From S5-327 sp965200975 (lineage in GTDB: Bacteria > Chloroflexota > Dehalococcoidia > Lucifugimonadales > Australimonadaceae), in contig OZ241740.1 of NCBI GenBank assembly GCA_965200975.1, positions 1,178,001-1,242,000 of the forward strand: a stretch of 64,000 bases of DNA. The letters are read 5' to 3'. Below are positions 8,197 to 18,100 of the stretch, piece by piece (positions within the stretch are counted from its first letter, which is position 1; each line of letters starts with the position of its first letter). Under the pieces are notes generated by a model that was not told the origin of the DNA, did not search any database, and saw nothing but the letters and a program-made list of their open reading frames with translations. The translations under genes and the position numbers were made by a program.

Positions 8197-9468
8197 CTAG
8201 AGCGAGAGGCGCCGGAAGGAAGGCGCGAAGAGCGCCACGGCGATGACCGCCGCAAGCCCGGCTGAGCCGCCGCAGAGCCACGCGAACGAGACGCCGTTGT
8301 AGGTCGCGAGGATCCCGGCGATGATTCCGCCGAGCGGCTGGAAGCCGATGTCGAGCATGTAGATGCCCATTACACGGCCGCGCATATAGTCGGGCGTCAC
8401 GCCTTGCAGAATGGAGTTGTTGGTCGTCATCACCATGATGAAGAACATCTGCTGTATGACGAGCACGATCCACGCCGCCCACCAGAGCTGCGCCTGCGAG
8501 AGAGCGATGAGCGCGACGGCGCCGCCGACTACGGCCAGAAGCGAGAGCCGCCCCTTGCGCTTGATGCGGTGGAACCGCGCGATGAACACAGCGCCGATAA
8601 ATCCGCCGACTCCCATGCCGACGCCCATCAGGCCAAGCAGGCCGCCGTCGGGGTCGTCGAGATTGACGGCGACGAACGCGGGCAGCTGGGTTTGAATGAA
8701 CGCCATGAGCGTTACGGTCGGGATGAAGGTCATCAGGATTGCGGAGCGCGGGATAGGCTGGCGGAGAACGTAGGCGAGCCCTTCCCTCAGATCGGCCACG
8801 GGCGACTGCTGCTTGCGGCCCTCGCGGCTCTCTGCGAACTCGGCCTTGTACGGCATCACGAGAAACACGACCACGCCGTAGGCGACGGCCTGCAGCACGA
8901 AGTTCATCTCCGCGCCAAAGACGACGATCATGACTCCGGCGATGCCGGGGCCGACCATGCGCATCGAATTGAACGCCATGGAGTTGAGGGCGATGGCGTT
9001 CATCAGCCGCTCGCGCGGCACAGAGTTGGCGACGAGCGTCTGACGGAGCGGGTTCATCAGGCCCCACCCCGCGCCGGAGAAGAACGAGAAGGCGTGCAGG
9101 TGCCAGATCTCCTCCAGCCCGAAGATGAGCAGGAGGGCGAACCCGAACGCCAGCCCGGCAAGATACGATTGATCGATAAGCAGCACCCTGCGCCGGTCGA
9201 ACTTATCGGCGATGACTCCGGCTGCGGGAGCGGCGAGCATGGGCAACGCGCGGAGCCCTAGAACGATCGAGACTTGCAGGTGGCTCTGGGTTAGGTCGAA
9301 CGCCAGCCAGCCCAGGGTGATCTGCTGAATCCACGTCCCTGCGCTCATGAAAATCGTGCCGAACCAGAGCAGCCGGAAGTTGCGGTACGACAACGCCGAG
9401 AACGTGTCCGACCAACCGGAGCGAGCTCCGGGACGCGCTGCTTGTTCGGGCCGAGGGGGATGGCGCAT
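8197..9468 (-). CDS. MFS transporter, EntS-like exporter family (copy 1)
   Basis: This 423-residue membrane protein has about 12 hydrophobic segments. It carries the MFS motif-A-like GVIADKFDRRRVL loop between segments 2 and 3, and a PLRQTLVANSVPRERLMNA loop typical of the MFS_3/EntS group. It probably exports a small molecule by proton antiport; the substrate is unknown. The gene at 11388-12659 is a clear paralogue (shared LGWLAFDLTQS/LGWLAYDLTRS and MRGRVMGIY/LRGRVMGVY). The two flank the DUF3179 selenoprotein gene. It is convergent with selA, with only 16 bp between stops. Confidence 0.87.
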   Translation of the reverse strand: MRHPPRPEQAARPGARSGWSDTFSALSYRNFRLLWFGTIFMSAGTWIQQITLGWLAFDLTQSHLQVSIVLGLRALPMLAAPAAGVIADKFDRRRVLLIDQSYLAGLAFGFALLLIFGLEEIWHLHAFSFFSGAGWGLMNPLRQTLVANSVPRERLMNAIALNSMAFNSMRMVGPGIAGVMIVVFGAEMNFVLQAVAYGVVVFLVMPYKAEFAESREGRKQQSPVADLREGLAYVLRQPIPRSAILMTFIPTVTLMAFIQTQLPAFVAVNLDDPDGGLLGLMGVGMGVGGFIGAVFIARFHRIKRKGRLSLLAVVGGAVALIALSQAQLWWAAWIVLVIQQMFFIMVMTTNNSILQGVTPDYMRGRVMGIYMLDIGFQPLGGIIAGILATYNGVSFAWLCGGSAGLAAVIAVALFAPSFRRLSL

Positions 9469-9720
9469 TGGGCGTATTCAGGTTACTACGTTGTACGGAA
9501 GTTAATTGCTCCCGCCGGTAGTCCCGCCTGTAGTTGGTCAGAGTTCATGAAGGGCGCAGGGAGAGCGAACTCAGCCCGGACGCCCTTGCTCCGGGGGCTG
9601 CCGAGTTCTCTGCCGTCCCCGCCGCAGGGCGACGCCGTAGTACCATTGTCGAGCATCGCGCAAAGCGCCGGGCTGCGCCCGTTCGACCGCGCGCTCCCGC
9701 CGGGATAGCGAAAGACCATT

Positions 9721-11352
9721 TTGCTCGAACGAACCTTGAATCGTCGCCGGAGCATCGGAGCCGCGCTCGCAGCGTTGCTGGCGCTGGCTGCAGCCGCCTG
9801 CGGAGAGGAGACCACTGCAGAGCCGCAGGCGACCAGTACGCCGCAGGATGCGGTCACGCCGACGGCGACGGTTGATGCGGAGCCCGTAGACGGAGAGGGC
9901 GTGACAGCGCCGCCGCCTGAAGAGGCGCCGGCGACGCCTGCTCCGACAGCAACTGCTCCTGTGCCTACTCCGACAGCAACTGCTCCTGGGCCTGCTCCGC
10001 TGAACGCTGAAGACCTGGACTTCCTGCCCGACGATCCGACGGAGCTGATGTACGCGACGCTAAGCGGACACACGCTGGCGCAAGTAGGGCGGAAGATGGC
10101 CTACTCGCACAACCCCGCCTACATTCCTGTTCTGCTGGAGTTCATGCGGTTCGAGCGGAGCGAGGAGACCCGGCTGACGTTGACGTCGTTCATGGTCCGC
10201 ATCCGGGATGAAACGCCGGAGGGAGAGCCGGCCCTCACGCCCGCGGGGCAGGACGATTGGGCATGGTGGGTGGAATGGCTTGCCGCGCGCCCTGAAATTT
10301 CGCCGCCCGACGGCTATGGCGGGTGGAAGGGGGAGTTGTTCAGCATTATCGACCCGGCGATGGGCGCATTCTTGTACGACGGCGCGCCGTCGACTATCCG
10401 CCTCGAAGAGATTGTGTGGGGAGGCGTGCGCCGCGACGGCATCCCCGACTTGCGCTTTCCCCCGAACATTACTCCGGAAGAAGCGACGTATCTCGAGCCG
10501 GACGACCGCGTGTTCGGCGTGTCCATCAACGGCGAACGCCGGGCTTACCCGCTGCGCGTGATCAACGCGCACGAAATGGTCAACGACATCGTAGGAGGTA
10601 CGCAGTTCGCCCTGGCCTACTGAACGCTGTGCGGTTCTGGAATCGTGTATTCCACCGAGATTGACGGCGAGGCTACCGAGTTCGGCACGTCGGGCATGCT
10701 CTACCGGAGCAACAAGCTGATGTACGACCGGGCCACCGAGACGTTGTGGCATCAGTTCAGGGGCGAGCCGGTAGTCGGGCCCCTGGCCGGCAGCGGCATT
10801 CGGCTGGAAGTGCTCCCCAGCGTCCTGACCACCTGGGACGAATGGCTGTCCGAGCACCCGGACACTACGGTCATCAGCAACGACACCGGCTACTATCCCG
10901 CCGAGGTTTACCGACCGGAGGACGACGGGGGCTCCATCTACTACTCGTACCGCGCCAACCCCGGGACGATGTTCCCCGTAGCCGGCATACCGGACGACCT
11001 GCCGGTGAAGGAGCAGGTGTTCGGCTTGACGTTCGGAGGCGCGGCCCGCGCCTATCCGCGCGCCGCCCTGGCCCTGACGCCGGCGCTGAACGACTCGGTG
11101 GGCGGGCAGGACGTAGTCATCGTAACTACGGAAGGCGGCGGAGTCCGGGCCTATGACCGCGGCGGTCTGGAGTTTCAGCACGGAGAGGGAGGCGAGCTGC
11201 AGGACGATCAGGGCCGGCAGTGGCGGGCGCTCGAGGACGCGCTCGAGAGCGTCGACGGCCCAGAGCAGCGGCTGGCGCGGTTGCCTTCGCGCGACGCCTA
11301 CTGGTTCGGGTGGCGCGCTTTTTACCCCCATACCGACATCTACGCTCCGTAG
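9721..11352 (+). CDS. DUF3179 lipoprotein, predicted selenoprotein (in-frame UGA at 10621)
   Basis: One reading frame runs from a TTG at 9721 (or TTG at 9736) to a stop at 11350-11352, interrupted only by TGA at 10621-10623 (codon 301). The N terminus is a lipoprotein signal (basic MNRRRS-like start, hydrophobic stretch, LAAAAC lipobox), then a Thr/Pro/Ala-rich linker. The second half is a DUF3179 domain: ALAY-[UGA]-TLCGSGIVY, then GMLYRSNKLMYDRATETLW, GEPVVGPLAG and ISNDTGY. In DUF3179 proteins the residue at the UGA is the first Cys of a CxxC motif, so the codon most likely encodes selenocysteine, giving a UxxC redox motif. selA is nearby and a SECIS-like hairpin follows the UGA. A Cys-to-stop pseudogene is the main alternative. 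Confidence 0.82.
10632..10657 (+). promoter_or_regulatory. Candidate bacterial SECIS element
   Basis: Eight nt after the UGA at 10621-10623 the mRNA can fold a hairpin. CGGT (10632-10635) pairs with ACCG (10654-10657), a bulge UCU (10636-10638) sits on the 5' side, and GGAAT (10639-10643) pairs with ATTCC (10649-10653) around loop CGUGU. The loop begins 20 nt after the UGA and contains GU, and the 5' side has bulged U residues. Both features and the distance match known bacterial SECIS elements, which SelB recognises. Confidence 0.6.
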
Positions 11353-11387
11353 CGCGGCCAGGCCGGACAGGGATCGCCCGCGCCTCG

Positions 11388-12659
11388 CTAGAGTTGGAGG
11401 CGCCGGTAGCGAGGGAAGACGACGGAGGCGATTGCGATGATGACGAGTCCCGCGGCGCCTGCGATAAGGAATGCGACGTCGACGCCGTAGGCGGCGGATA
11501 TGGCGCCGGCGATGAAGCCTCCGAACGGCATCATGCCGATCTCCATCTGATAGACGCCCATCACGCGGCCCCGCAAGGAGTCGGGCGTCACGGTGTGGAT
11601 GGTGGTCATATGCGTAGTCATCACCACCTGCCCGAACATCTGCTGCAGTATAAGCACGGCGAGAGCGACCCACAGCAGGGCGTTCTGGGAGAGGATAACG
11701 ACGCACAGCGCCGACGCCGCGAACGCCGCAGAGGCCACCAGTCCCTTCCGGCGCGTGCGTGTGAATATGGCGATCACGCCGGTGCCCAGCAGTCCCCCGA
11801 CGCCCATCGACATAAGCAGCAGCCCCAGGTACGTTCCGTCGTCGTTGTGCAGCACCTCGGCGGAGTAGACAGGCAGCTGGTTGAAGACGACGGCCATAGT
11901 CGTGAATGAGAGGCCGAACGACATTGCAGCGACGATGCGGGTGTCCGGGGCGTGGATGACGTGCCGGAACCCCTCGGCGAGGTTACGCAGCGGAGAGCTT
12001 GCCCGGGCGGCTCTGTCGGCGGTGTAGTACGGCGTTCGCAGCCGGGAGAGCAGCAGCAGAGCGACGAGGAAGAGCAGCCCTTGAATGAGGAAGTTGATGT
12101 CGGGGCCGAAGCTGGCGATGACGAGTCCGCCGATGGCGGGCCCCAGGGCGCGCATGGCGTTGAACGCCATCGAGCTCATTGCGACGGCTTGCATCAGCGC
12201 CTCGCGCGGGACGGTGTTGGCCACGAGCACCTGGCGCACGGGGTTGTTCGCGGCCCAGAGCGTGCCGAACAGCACGGCGAACACGTAGAGGTGCCAGATC
12301 TGTTCGAGGTCGAGAAAGAGCAGAATGCTGAAGAGGAACACGAGCAGAGTGACGAGGGCCTGGTCGACCATGAGCAGCCGTTTGCGGTCGACGCGGTCGG
12401 CGATCACGCCGGTGATAGGCGAGAGCAGGAGCGGGAGCGTGCGTATCCCGACCACTCCGGCCACGTGGAGGGGGCTGCGGGTGAGGTCGTAGGCGAGCCA
12501 GCCGAGCGTGACCTGCTGGAACCAGACGCCTCCCGCGACGAGGCCGGTCGTGCCCCACAGGACGCGGAAGTCCGGATAGCTGAGAGGGTTTAGCGATACC
12601 TGAGGCCGTTCGCCGCTCGTCGGCGTGGTTGAGGATGCTTCAGGCGAGTTGGCGCTCAT
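11388..12659 (-). CDS. MFS transporter, EntS-like exporter family (copy 2)
   Basis: A 423-residue paralogue of the MFS gene at 8197-9468, with the same length and ordered motifs (GVIADRVDRKRLLMVDQ, RQVLVANTVPREALMQA, SLRGRVMGVY). About 12 membrane segments are visible. A short hydrophilic Ser/Thr-rich N-terminal tail precedes the first segment. Predicted role is proton-driven export of an unknown small molecule across the cytoplasmic membrane. It converges with the DUF3179 gene (35 bp between stops). Nothing in the sequence distinguishes its substrate from that of copy 1. Confidence 0.87.
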   Translation of the reverse strand: MSANSPEASSTTPTSGERPQVSLNPLSYPDFRVLWGTTGLVAGGVWFQQVTLGWLAYDLTRSPLHVAGVVGIRTLPLLLSPITGVIADRVDRKRLLMVDQALVTLLVFLFSILLFLDLEQIWHLYVFAVLFGTLWAANNPVRQVLVANTVPREALMQAVAMSSMAFNAMRALGPAIGGLVIASFGPDINFLIQGLLFLVALLLLSRLRTPYYTADRAARASSPLRNLAEGFRHVIHAPDTRIVAAMSFGLSFTTMAVVFNQLPVYSAEVLHNDDGTYLGLLLMSMGVGGLLGTGVIAIFTRTRRKGLVASAAFAASALCVVILSQNALLWVALAVLILQQMFGQVVMTTHMTTIHTVTPDSLRGRVMGVYQMEIGMMPFGGFIAGAISAAYGVDVAFLIAGAAGLVIIAIASVVFPRYRRLQL

Positions 12660-12779
12660 AGGGTAGCGCCACTATACACCCCTGCGGTCGGACTTCCTTG
12701 ACTATGCAGCGCGTGGGCGACGGCGTTGGCGGCGGAGCGGTTACACTGAGCGCGCGCTATCTGTGCGCCGGAGGGCTGC

Positions 12780-13691
12780 GTGAGGACTCTTGTCACCGGG
12801 GGCGCCGGATTCATCGGTTCGCACCTTGTCGACGCCCTGCTGGAGGCTGGCTGCGAAGTCGCGATAGTCGACGACTTTTCGACGGGCAAGCATGCTCACG
12901 TCAACCCGGGCGCCGCGCTCCGCCAGGCCGACATTCGCGCTCCGGAGCTGGGAGAGGCGTTCGCCGCCGCCTCGCCGGAAGTAGTCTTTCACGTCGCGGC
13001 GCACGCAAGCGTCAGCGAGTCGGTGCGCGATCCGCTGCACGACGCCGCAGTGAACGTGTCGGGGACGCTGAACGTGCTTCGGGAGTGCGCCGCGCACGGC
13101 GTCGGCAGAGTCGTGTTCAGCTCGACGGGCGGGGCGCTCTACGGGGAGCCTGAGCGGCTGCCTGCGGACGAGCGTCTCCCCTTGCGTCCGCTCTCGCCCT
13201 ACGGGGCGTCGAAGGCGGCGGGCGAGGCGTATGTGGCTGCGATGTGCCAGCTGGCGGGAATGCGCTACACCGTGCTCCGCTACGCAAACGTCTACGGGCC
13301 GCGGCAAGACCCCGGCGGAGAGGCCGGCGTGGTGGCGATATTCATAGGCGCGATGCTCGAGGGCAGGCGACCGGCGATATACGGCGACGGCCTTCACGAA
13401 CGGGACTACGTGTACGTCGACGATGTTGTGCGCGCGAACCTGCTCGCGATGGAGATGACCGGCGACGGCGTGTTCAACATTGGCGCGGGCGTGGGGACGA
13501 CGGTGCGCGAGGTGTTCGACGCCTGCGCCTCCGCCACGGGCTACACGGGCGAACCGCGCTACGTTCCGGAGCGCCCGGGCGACGTGCGGCGCATTCGTCT
13601 CGACGCGTCGCTTGCCGAACGCGAGCTTGGCTGGTGCGCGGAGGCGCTCTTCACGGAGGGCGTCGCTCGGGTAGCCAAGTCGATGGGGTAG
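12780..13691 (+). CDS. NAD-dependent epimerase/dehydratase (UDP-glucose 4-epimerase-like)
   Basis: This 303-residue extended SDR starts at GTG 12780. It has the GGAGFIGSHL Rossmann motif at residues 7-16, HVAAHASVSESV, catalytic Ser/Thr in SSTGGALYG, and the YGASK Tyr-Lys pair. It also has the YANVYGPRQDP substrate-loop motif and RDYVYVDDVV near the C terminus. This order is typical of GalE-like UDP-sugar 4-epimerases. No other sugar-nucleotide gene is next to it, so the exact sugar is unknown. It is divergent from the MFS gene with about 120 bp between starts. Confidence 0.86.
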   Translation: MRTLVTGGAGFIGSHLVDALLEAGCEVAIVDDFSTGKHAHVNPGAALRQADIRAPELGEAFAAASPEVVFHVAAHASVSESVRDPLHDAAVNVSGTLNVLRECAAHGVGRVVFSSTGGALYGEPERLPADERLPLRPLSPYGASKAAGEAYVAAMCQLAGMRYTVLRYANVYGPRQDPGGEAGVVAIFIGAMLEGRRPAIYGDGLHERDYVYVDDVVRANLLAMEMTGDGVFNIGAGVGTTVREVFDACASATGYTGEPRYVPERPGDVRRIRLDASLAERELGWCAEALFTEGVARVAKSMG

Positions 13692-13775
13692 GGGCGGACA
13701 CGCCCAAGGCTCCGCTGTTCCCTGACTGTCTGCGCTGCGGCTGCAGCCCATTGCTTCTTGCTTGCGCCGGCTGGT

Positions 13776-13804
13776 TTGAAGTCCCTCTCTCATCGGGGTA
13801 GATT
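13776..13804 (+). promoter_or_regulatory. Sigma-70-type promoter for the second cyclodeaminase-like gene
   Basis: TTGAAG (13776-13781) and TAGATT (13799-13804) are separated by 17 nt and lie about 60 bp before the ATG at 13865. The match is to four bases of each consensus hexamer. Confidence 0.4.
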
Positions 13805-13864
13805 GGCGCCGGCGGCTTCGCAGGGCTGCAAGATGCAGGCGAGCTTGGCCGAGGGAGGCGACCG

Positions 13865-14941
13865 ATGACCTTGCTTATCAATACCGAAGAGGCCCGGCGA
13901 GTGCTTACGATGGACGACTGCCTCGAGCGCCTCGACCAAGCCTACAAGGATCTTGCGAACAAGGAAGCCGTCACTGCGCCTCCCGGAGGACGGTGGGACG
14001 TATGGGCGCCGATCGGCGACGAGAAGTACTACGTGTTCGGCTCCCTGCAAGGCGCGAGTAGGCGGCTCGGCGTGTTCGCGCTGCGCTTCAAGTCGGACAT
14101 CATGCACTTTCCGTGGGAGGCTGACGGTCAGACGCTCGACAAGTACTGTGTAGAGCCGGGCAAGTACTGCGGGCTCATTCTGCTGTTCAGCATCCTGAAC
14201 GGCGAGCTGTTGGCCATTCTGAACGATGGGCATATTCAGCATATGCGCGTCGGCGCCACGGCGGGCGTCGCGGCGAACTACATGGCGCGCGAGAACGCCC
14301 GGTCGGTCGGCATGTTCGGCTCCGGCGGCATGGCGAGGACTTACCTGGAGGCGTTCGCCAGGGTGCGCGGGATCGACTACTGCCGCGTGTACAGTCCTAC
14401 GCGCGCGCACCGCGAAGTCTTCGCCGCCGAGATGAGCGACAAGCTGGACATCAACGTCGTTGCGGGGGACAGTCCCGACCAGGTTGCCGAGGGAACGGAC
14501 ATCGTCGCTGGCTGCACCGACTCAGCGCAGCCAGTCATCCACCCCCAGTATCTGGCGCCGGGCATGCACGTCACTCCAGTAATCGCCAAGGAGCTGCCGC
14601 CCGCCTCGGTCGAGAAGTTCGACGTTATTGTGCGGCACAACAACGGCGGCGCGGAAGGCTTCTTCATCGGCGCGGAGGAGGAGTACGCCGGACTGCCTGC
14701 CGGTCACTTCGCTGGTTCGTACCGGGGCGTCGACCGCAGCAACGCGCCGACGCTTGCCGATCTGGCGTCGGGGAAGGCGCCGGGCCGAACGAGCGACGAC
14801 CAGCTGACCTGTTACTACAACGTGCCCGGCTCCGGGCTGCAGTTTGCGGCGGTCGCGCACCGCGTCTACGAACTAGCGAAGGCGGCGGGGCTGGGCCGCG
14901 AACTGCCGACCGAGTGGTTCCTGCAAGATGAGCGGGACTAG
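13865..14941 (+). CDS. Ornithine cyclodeaminase / mu-crystallin family protein (copy 2)
   Basis: This 358-residue paralogue of the gene at 4005-5099 has the HMRVGATAGVAANYMA segment, the MFGSGGMARTYLEA nucleotide-binding loop, VYSPTRAHREVF, and the GSGLQFAAVA and LPTEWFL C-terminal motifs. The reaction is probably an NAD(P)H-dependent reduction of an imine or the cyclising deamination of a basic amino acid. Homologues differ in chemistry and the residues seen do not decide it. A GGAGGCG just before the ATG is a fair ribosome-binding site. Confidence 0.8.
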   Translation: MTLLINTEEARRVLTMDDCLERLDQAYKDLANKEAVTAPPGGRWDVWAPIGDEKYYVFGSLQGASRRLGVFALRFKSDIMHFPWEADGQTLDKYCVEPGKYCGLILLFSILNGELLAILNDGHIQHMRVGATAGVAANYMARENARSVGMFGSGGMARTYLEAFARVRGIDYCRVYSPTRAHREVFAAEMSDKLDINVVAGDSPDQVAEGTDIVAGCTDSAQPVIHPQYLAPGMHVTPVIAKELPPASVEKFDVIVRHNNGGAEGFFIGAEEEYAGLPAGHFAGSYRGVDRSNAPTLADLASGKAPGRTSDDQLTCYYNVPGSGLQFAAVAHRVYELAKAAGLGRELPTEWFLQDERD

Positions 14942-15175
14942 CTCCCCCAGCCTCGCCGGTGGACTCAGCAGCTCCCGGAACAGGAGCGTCCGGCTGGGCG
15001 CCGCTCTCCCGCCATCCGCTATGCGCTCTGTGCAGTTACGGAAGAGCGGCGGCGGTTGCCCTGGAGGAGAGCGCTTGCTAGAGTGACGCTGTTCACAATA
15101 GCGTCGGATTTTCGCTTATGCTGCCTCTCTCTTGAGCAGACGCCCCGGCCCCAAGCGTGCTGAAAGGAACCGTCC

Positions 15176-18100
15176 GTGATCTGGCTTACCTCCCTGACGT
15201 TGCGCCGCCCGACCGTTGCTATTCTGGTGATCTGCATCGTTCTGATCTCGGGGGTGCAGGCTTACCGTTCGCTGCAGGTGGAGCTATTCCCGCAGATTGA
15301 ATTTCCTCTGGTGACGGTCGCCGCTTCGTATCCCTCCGCAGACCCGGAGGCGGTGGTGCGCGATGTTACAGCCCCTATCGAGCGGGCGATCGAAGGCGCC
15401 GAGGGTTTGGAGTCCGTGCAGTCCACCTCCAGCGAAGGCAGCGCAGCTGTGTTCGCCATCTACCGCTACGGCACCGATATGGCCGCAGCCCAGGCCGATA
15501 TTCGGAGCGCGCTCAGCAGCGTGACATTCCCCGACGTCGTGGAGCCTCCCGCTGTGGAGAGGCTCAACCCGAACGTGTTCCCGGTAATTCAGTTCGGGGT
15601 TGTCTCCGATCGGCCTGTAATGGAGGTGCAAGGGATCGTCGAAGAGCTCTTCATCCCTGAGATACAGGCTATCCCCGGAGTCCTGGACGTCCAGCTTGTA
15701 GGGGGCGTTGAGCGCCAGGCGCGCGTCGTCGCCGACGTCGACAGGATGGCGGCTGAAGGGGTCACGCTGCAGCAGGTGTCGAGGGTTTTGCGCGAGAACA
15801 ACCTGACGCTCCCTGCCGGACTCCTCTTCGACGGCTCGCAGGCGGTGATCGCCCAAACGACGCACACGCTTGCGTCGCTCGAGGAGCTGGGCCGGCTCGT
15901 GGTGGGCGTGGGCGACTCCGGCCCGGTGCTGGTTTCCGATGTGGCGGAAGTCTCGTTCAGCGAGATCCGCCCCTCGGGCATCGCGCGCGTCAATGGCCGG
16001 TCCGGCCTCCTGGTGAACGTAACCAAGAAGGCCGAGGCCAATACGCTCGACGTCACTGTCGCCGTGAACGAGATTATCGCCGCCGCCCCCATCCCCGAGG
16101 ATGTGCGGACCATTATCGTCACAGACCAGGGGCCGGACATACGGACGCAGATCGACACCCTGGTGCGGGAGGCGCTCCTCGGCTTGATCTTTGCAGTGTC
16201 GGTCGTGTTTGCGTTCATGCTCACTATCCGGCCGAGTATCGTTCGCGGGCTGTTTATCTCGCTGCGCCCGACGATCGTTATCGGACTGTCCATTCCCTTG
16301 AGCGTCTTCGCGGGCATTCTGCTCATGTTCTGGCAGGACATGACGCTGAACTTCATGACCCTTGGAGGGCTCGCCATCTCAGTGGGCCGTGTGGTGGACG
16401 ACGCTATCGTTGTGCTCGAGAACGTATACCGGCACATTCAGGGCGGACGCGAGCGGTGGCGCGCCGCGCTCGAGGGCGCCGCCGAGGTGAGCCCCGCCAT
16501 ATTCGCTTCGACCGTGGCCACGGTGGTCGTCTTCCTGCCGTTGGCCTTCATCCAGGGACTGGTAGGGGCGTTCTTCCTGCCCTTCGCGCTAACCGTAACC
16601 TTCGCGTTGCTGGCCTCGCTGCTGGTGGCGCTGACTGCCGTGCCGGTGCTGGCCGCGCTCCTGCTCCGCCCCGGAGACCTGCCCGATGACGCCGGCGACG
16701 AGGGCGATATCGTGCACCAAGACACTTGGCTGCAGCATATGTACCTCGTGGCGCTCCGCTGGGCGCTGAGGCGTCGGGCCATCACGCTGCTCGCCGCGAC
16801 TGCGCTTACTGCCGGAAGCCTCGGCCTGCTGGCGGTGATCCCCGTAAGCCTTTTCGGCGACGGAGGAGAGCGCTACCTGCAAATTCAGGTGAGCGTCCCT
16901 CCGGGCGCCAGCGTGGAGCAGACGCTTGCCGCCGTAACGGATGTCGAATCCCGCGTCGATGCGGTCTCCGACGTCTATAGCGTCACGATAGGCGGCGGAG
17001 ACTTTAGCTTTGGAGGACCCGCCAGTCTGCAACAGGCGACAATGTTCGTGCGTTTGACCGACGACGCCCCCGAGGACGCAGCCGAGAGGTTCCGCGCCGA
17101 GCTGGAACAGCCGGGGCGCACCGTGCGCGTATCGGAGATATCCGAAGGCCCGCCGGCCGGCGGCGTAGAGCTCATCGTCACCGGCCCGGACTACGGCGAT
17201 ATCGCCGCCGTGACCCGCGAGCTGGCGGCCTCTATCGCCGAAGTGGAGGGCGTGGTCAACCTCGACGCCAACGTTGCCCAGGCAAGACCGACCCTGGCGG
17301 TGCAGATCGATCCCGCCAGAGCCGCGTCCATCGGACTCACGACGCAACAGGCGGGGTTGCAGATAAGCCAGTTCCTTATTGGCGAGCGCGTAACGTCCAT
17401 CATGATCGACGGCGAGTCCATCGACGTCGTGCTCACCGGCGACCCGATGGCCGTTCGCGGTGTGGAGCAGCTGCGCGCCCTGACGATCACAGGGCCGGCG
17501 GGGGCTGTTCCCCTGGGCGACATCGCCGACCCTGTGCTGCGCGATGGGCCGGTGACGGTCAGCCGCACCGACGGTCAGCGCTCCGCCACTATCACGGCTG
17601 ATATCGTCGCCGACGACATTCAGGTTGTGCAGCTCGCCGTAGACCAGCGGATTGCGGCTCTCGACTTGCCGACAGGCGTAACGGTGAACAGCGGCGGAGT
17701 GTTTGCGGACATCGAGGAAGGGTTCCAGGCCATCTTCCTGTCGATGGTCGTGGGCATCTTGCTGGTCTACCTCGTGATGGTCGCTAGCCTCGGGAGTCTG
17801 CGCAACCCGTTCATCATTCTGGTCACGCTGCCACTGGCGCTGACGGGCGTAATGACGGCGCTCGCCATCACCGACCGCTCGCTCGGCCTTGCCGCGATGA
17901 TGGGAATGCTGCTGCTCATTGGAGTCGTAGTCACCAACGCCATAGTGCTCATCGTCTTCGTCGAGCAGCAGCGGGCGCGCGGCCTCAGCGTCTACGACGC
18001 GTTGCTGTCCGGCGCGCGGGTGCGTCTGCGTCCGATTCTGATGACCGCGATAACCACGAGCTTTGCGCTCTTGCCGCTGGCGGCTTCGTCGGAGGGCAGC

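Noticed and set aside
9469..9720. Small ORFs in the gap before the DUF3179 gene
   Set aside because: No ribosome-binding site or recognisable product; treated as a divergent intergenic region.
15085..15105. Short inverted repeat GACGCT/AGCGTC before the RND gene
   Set aside because: Only 6 bp with a 9-nt loop; it could be an operator but is within chance expectation.
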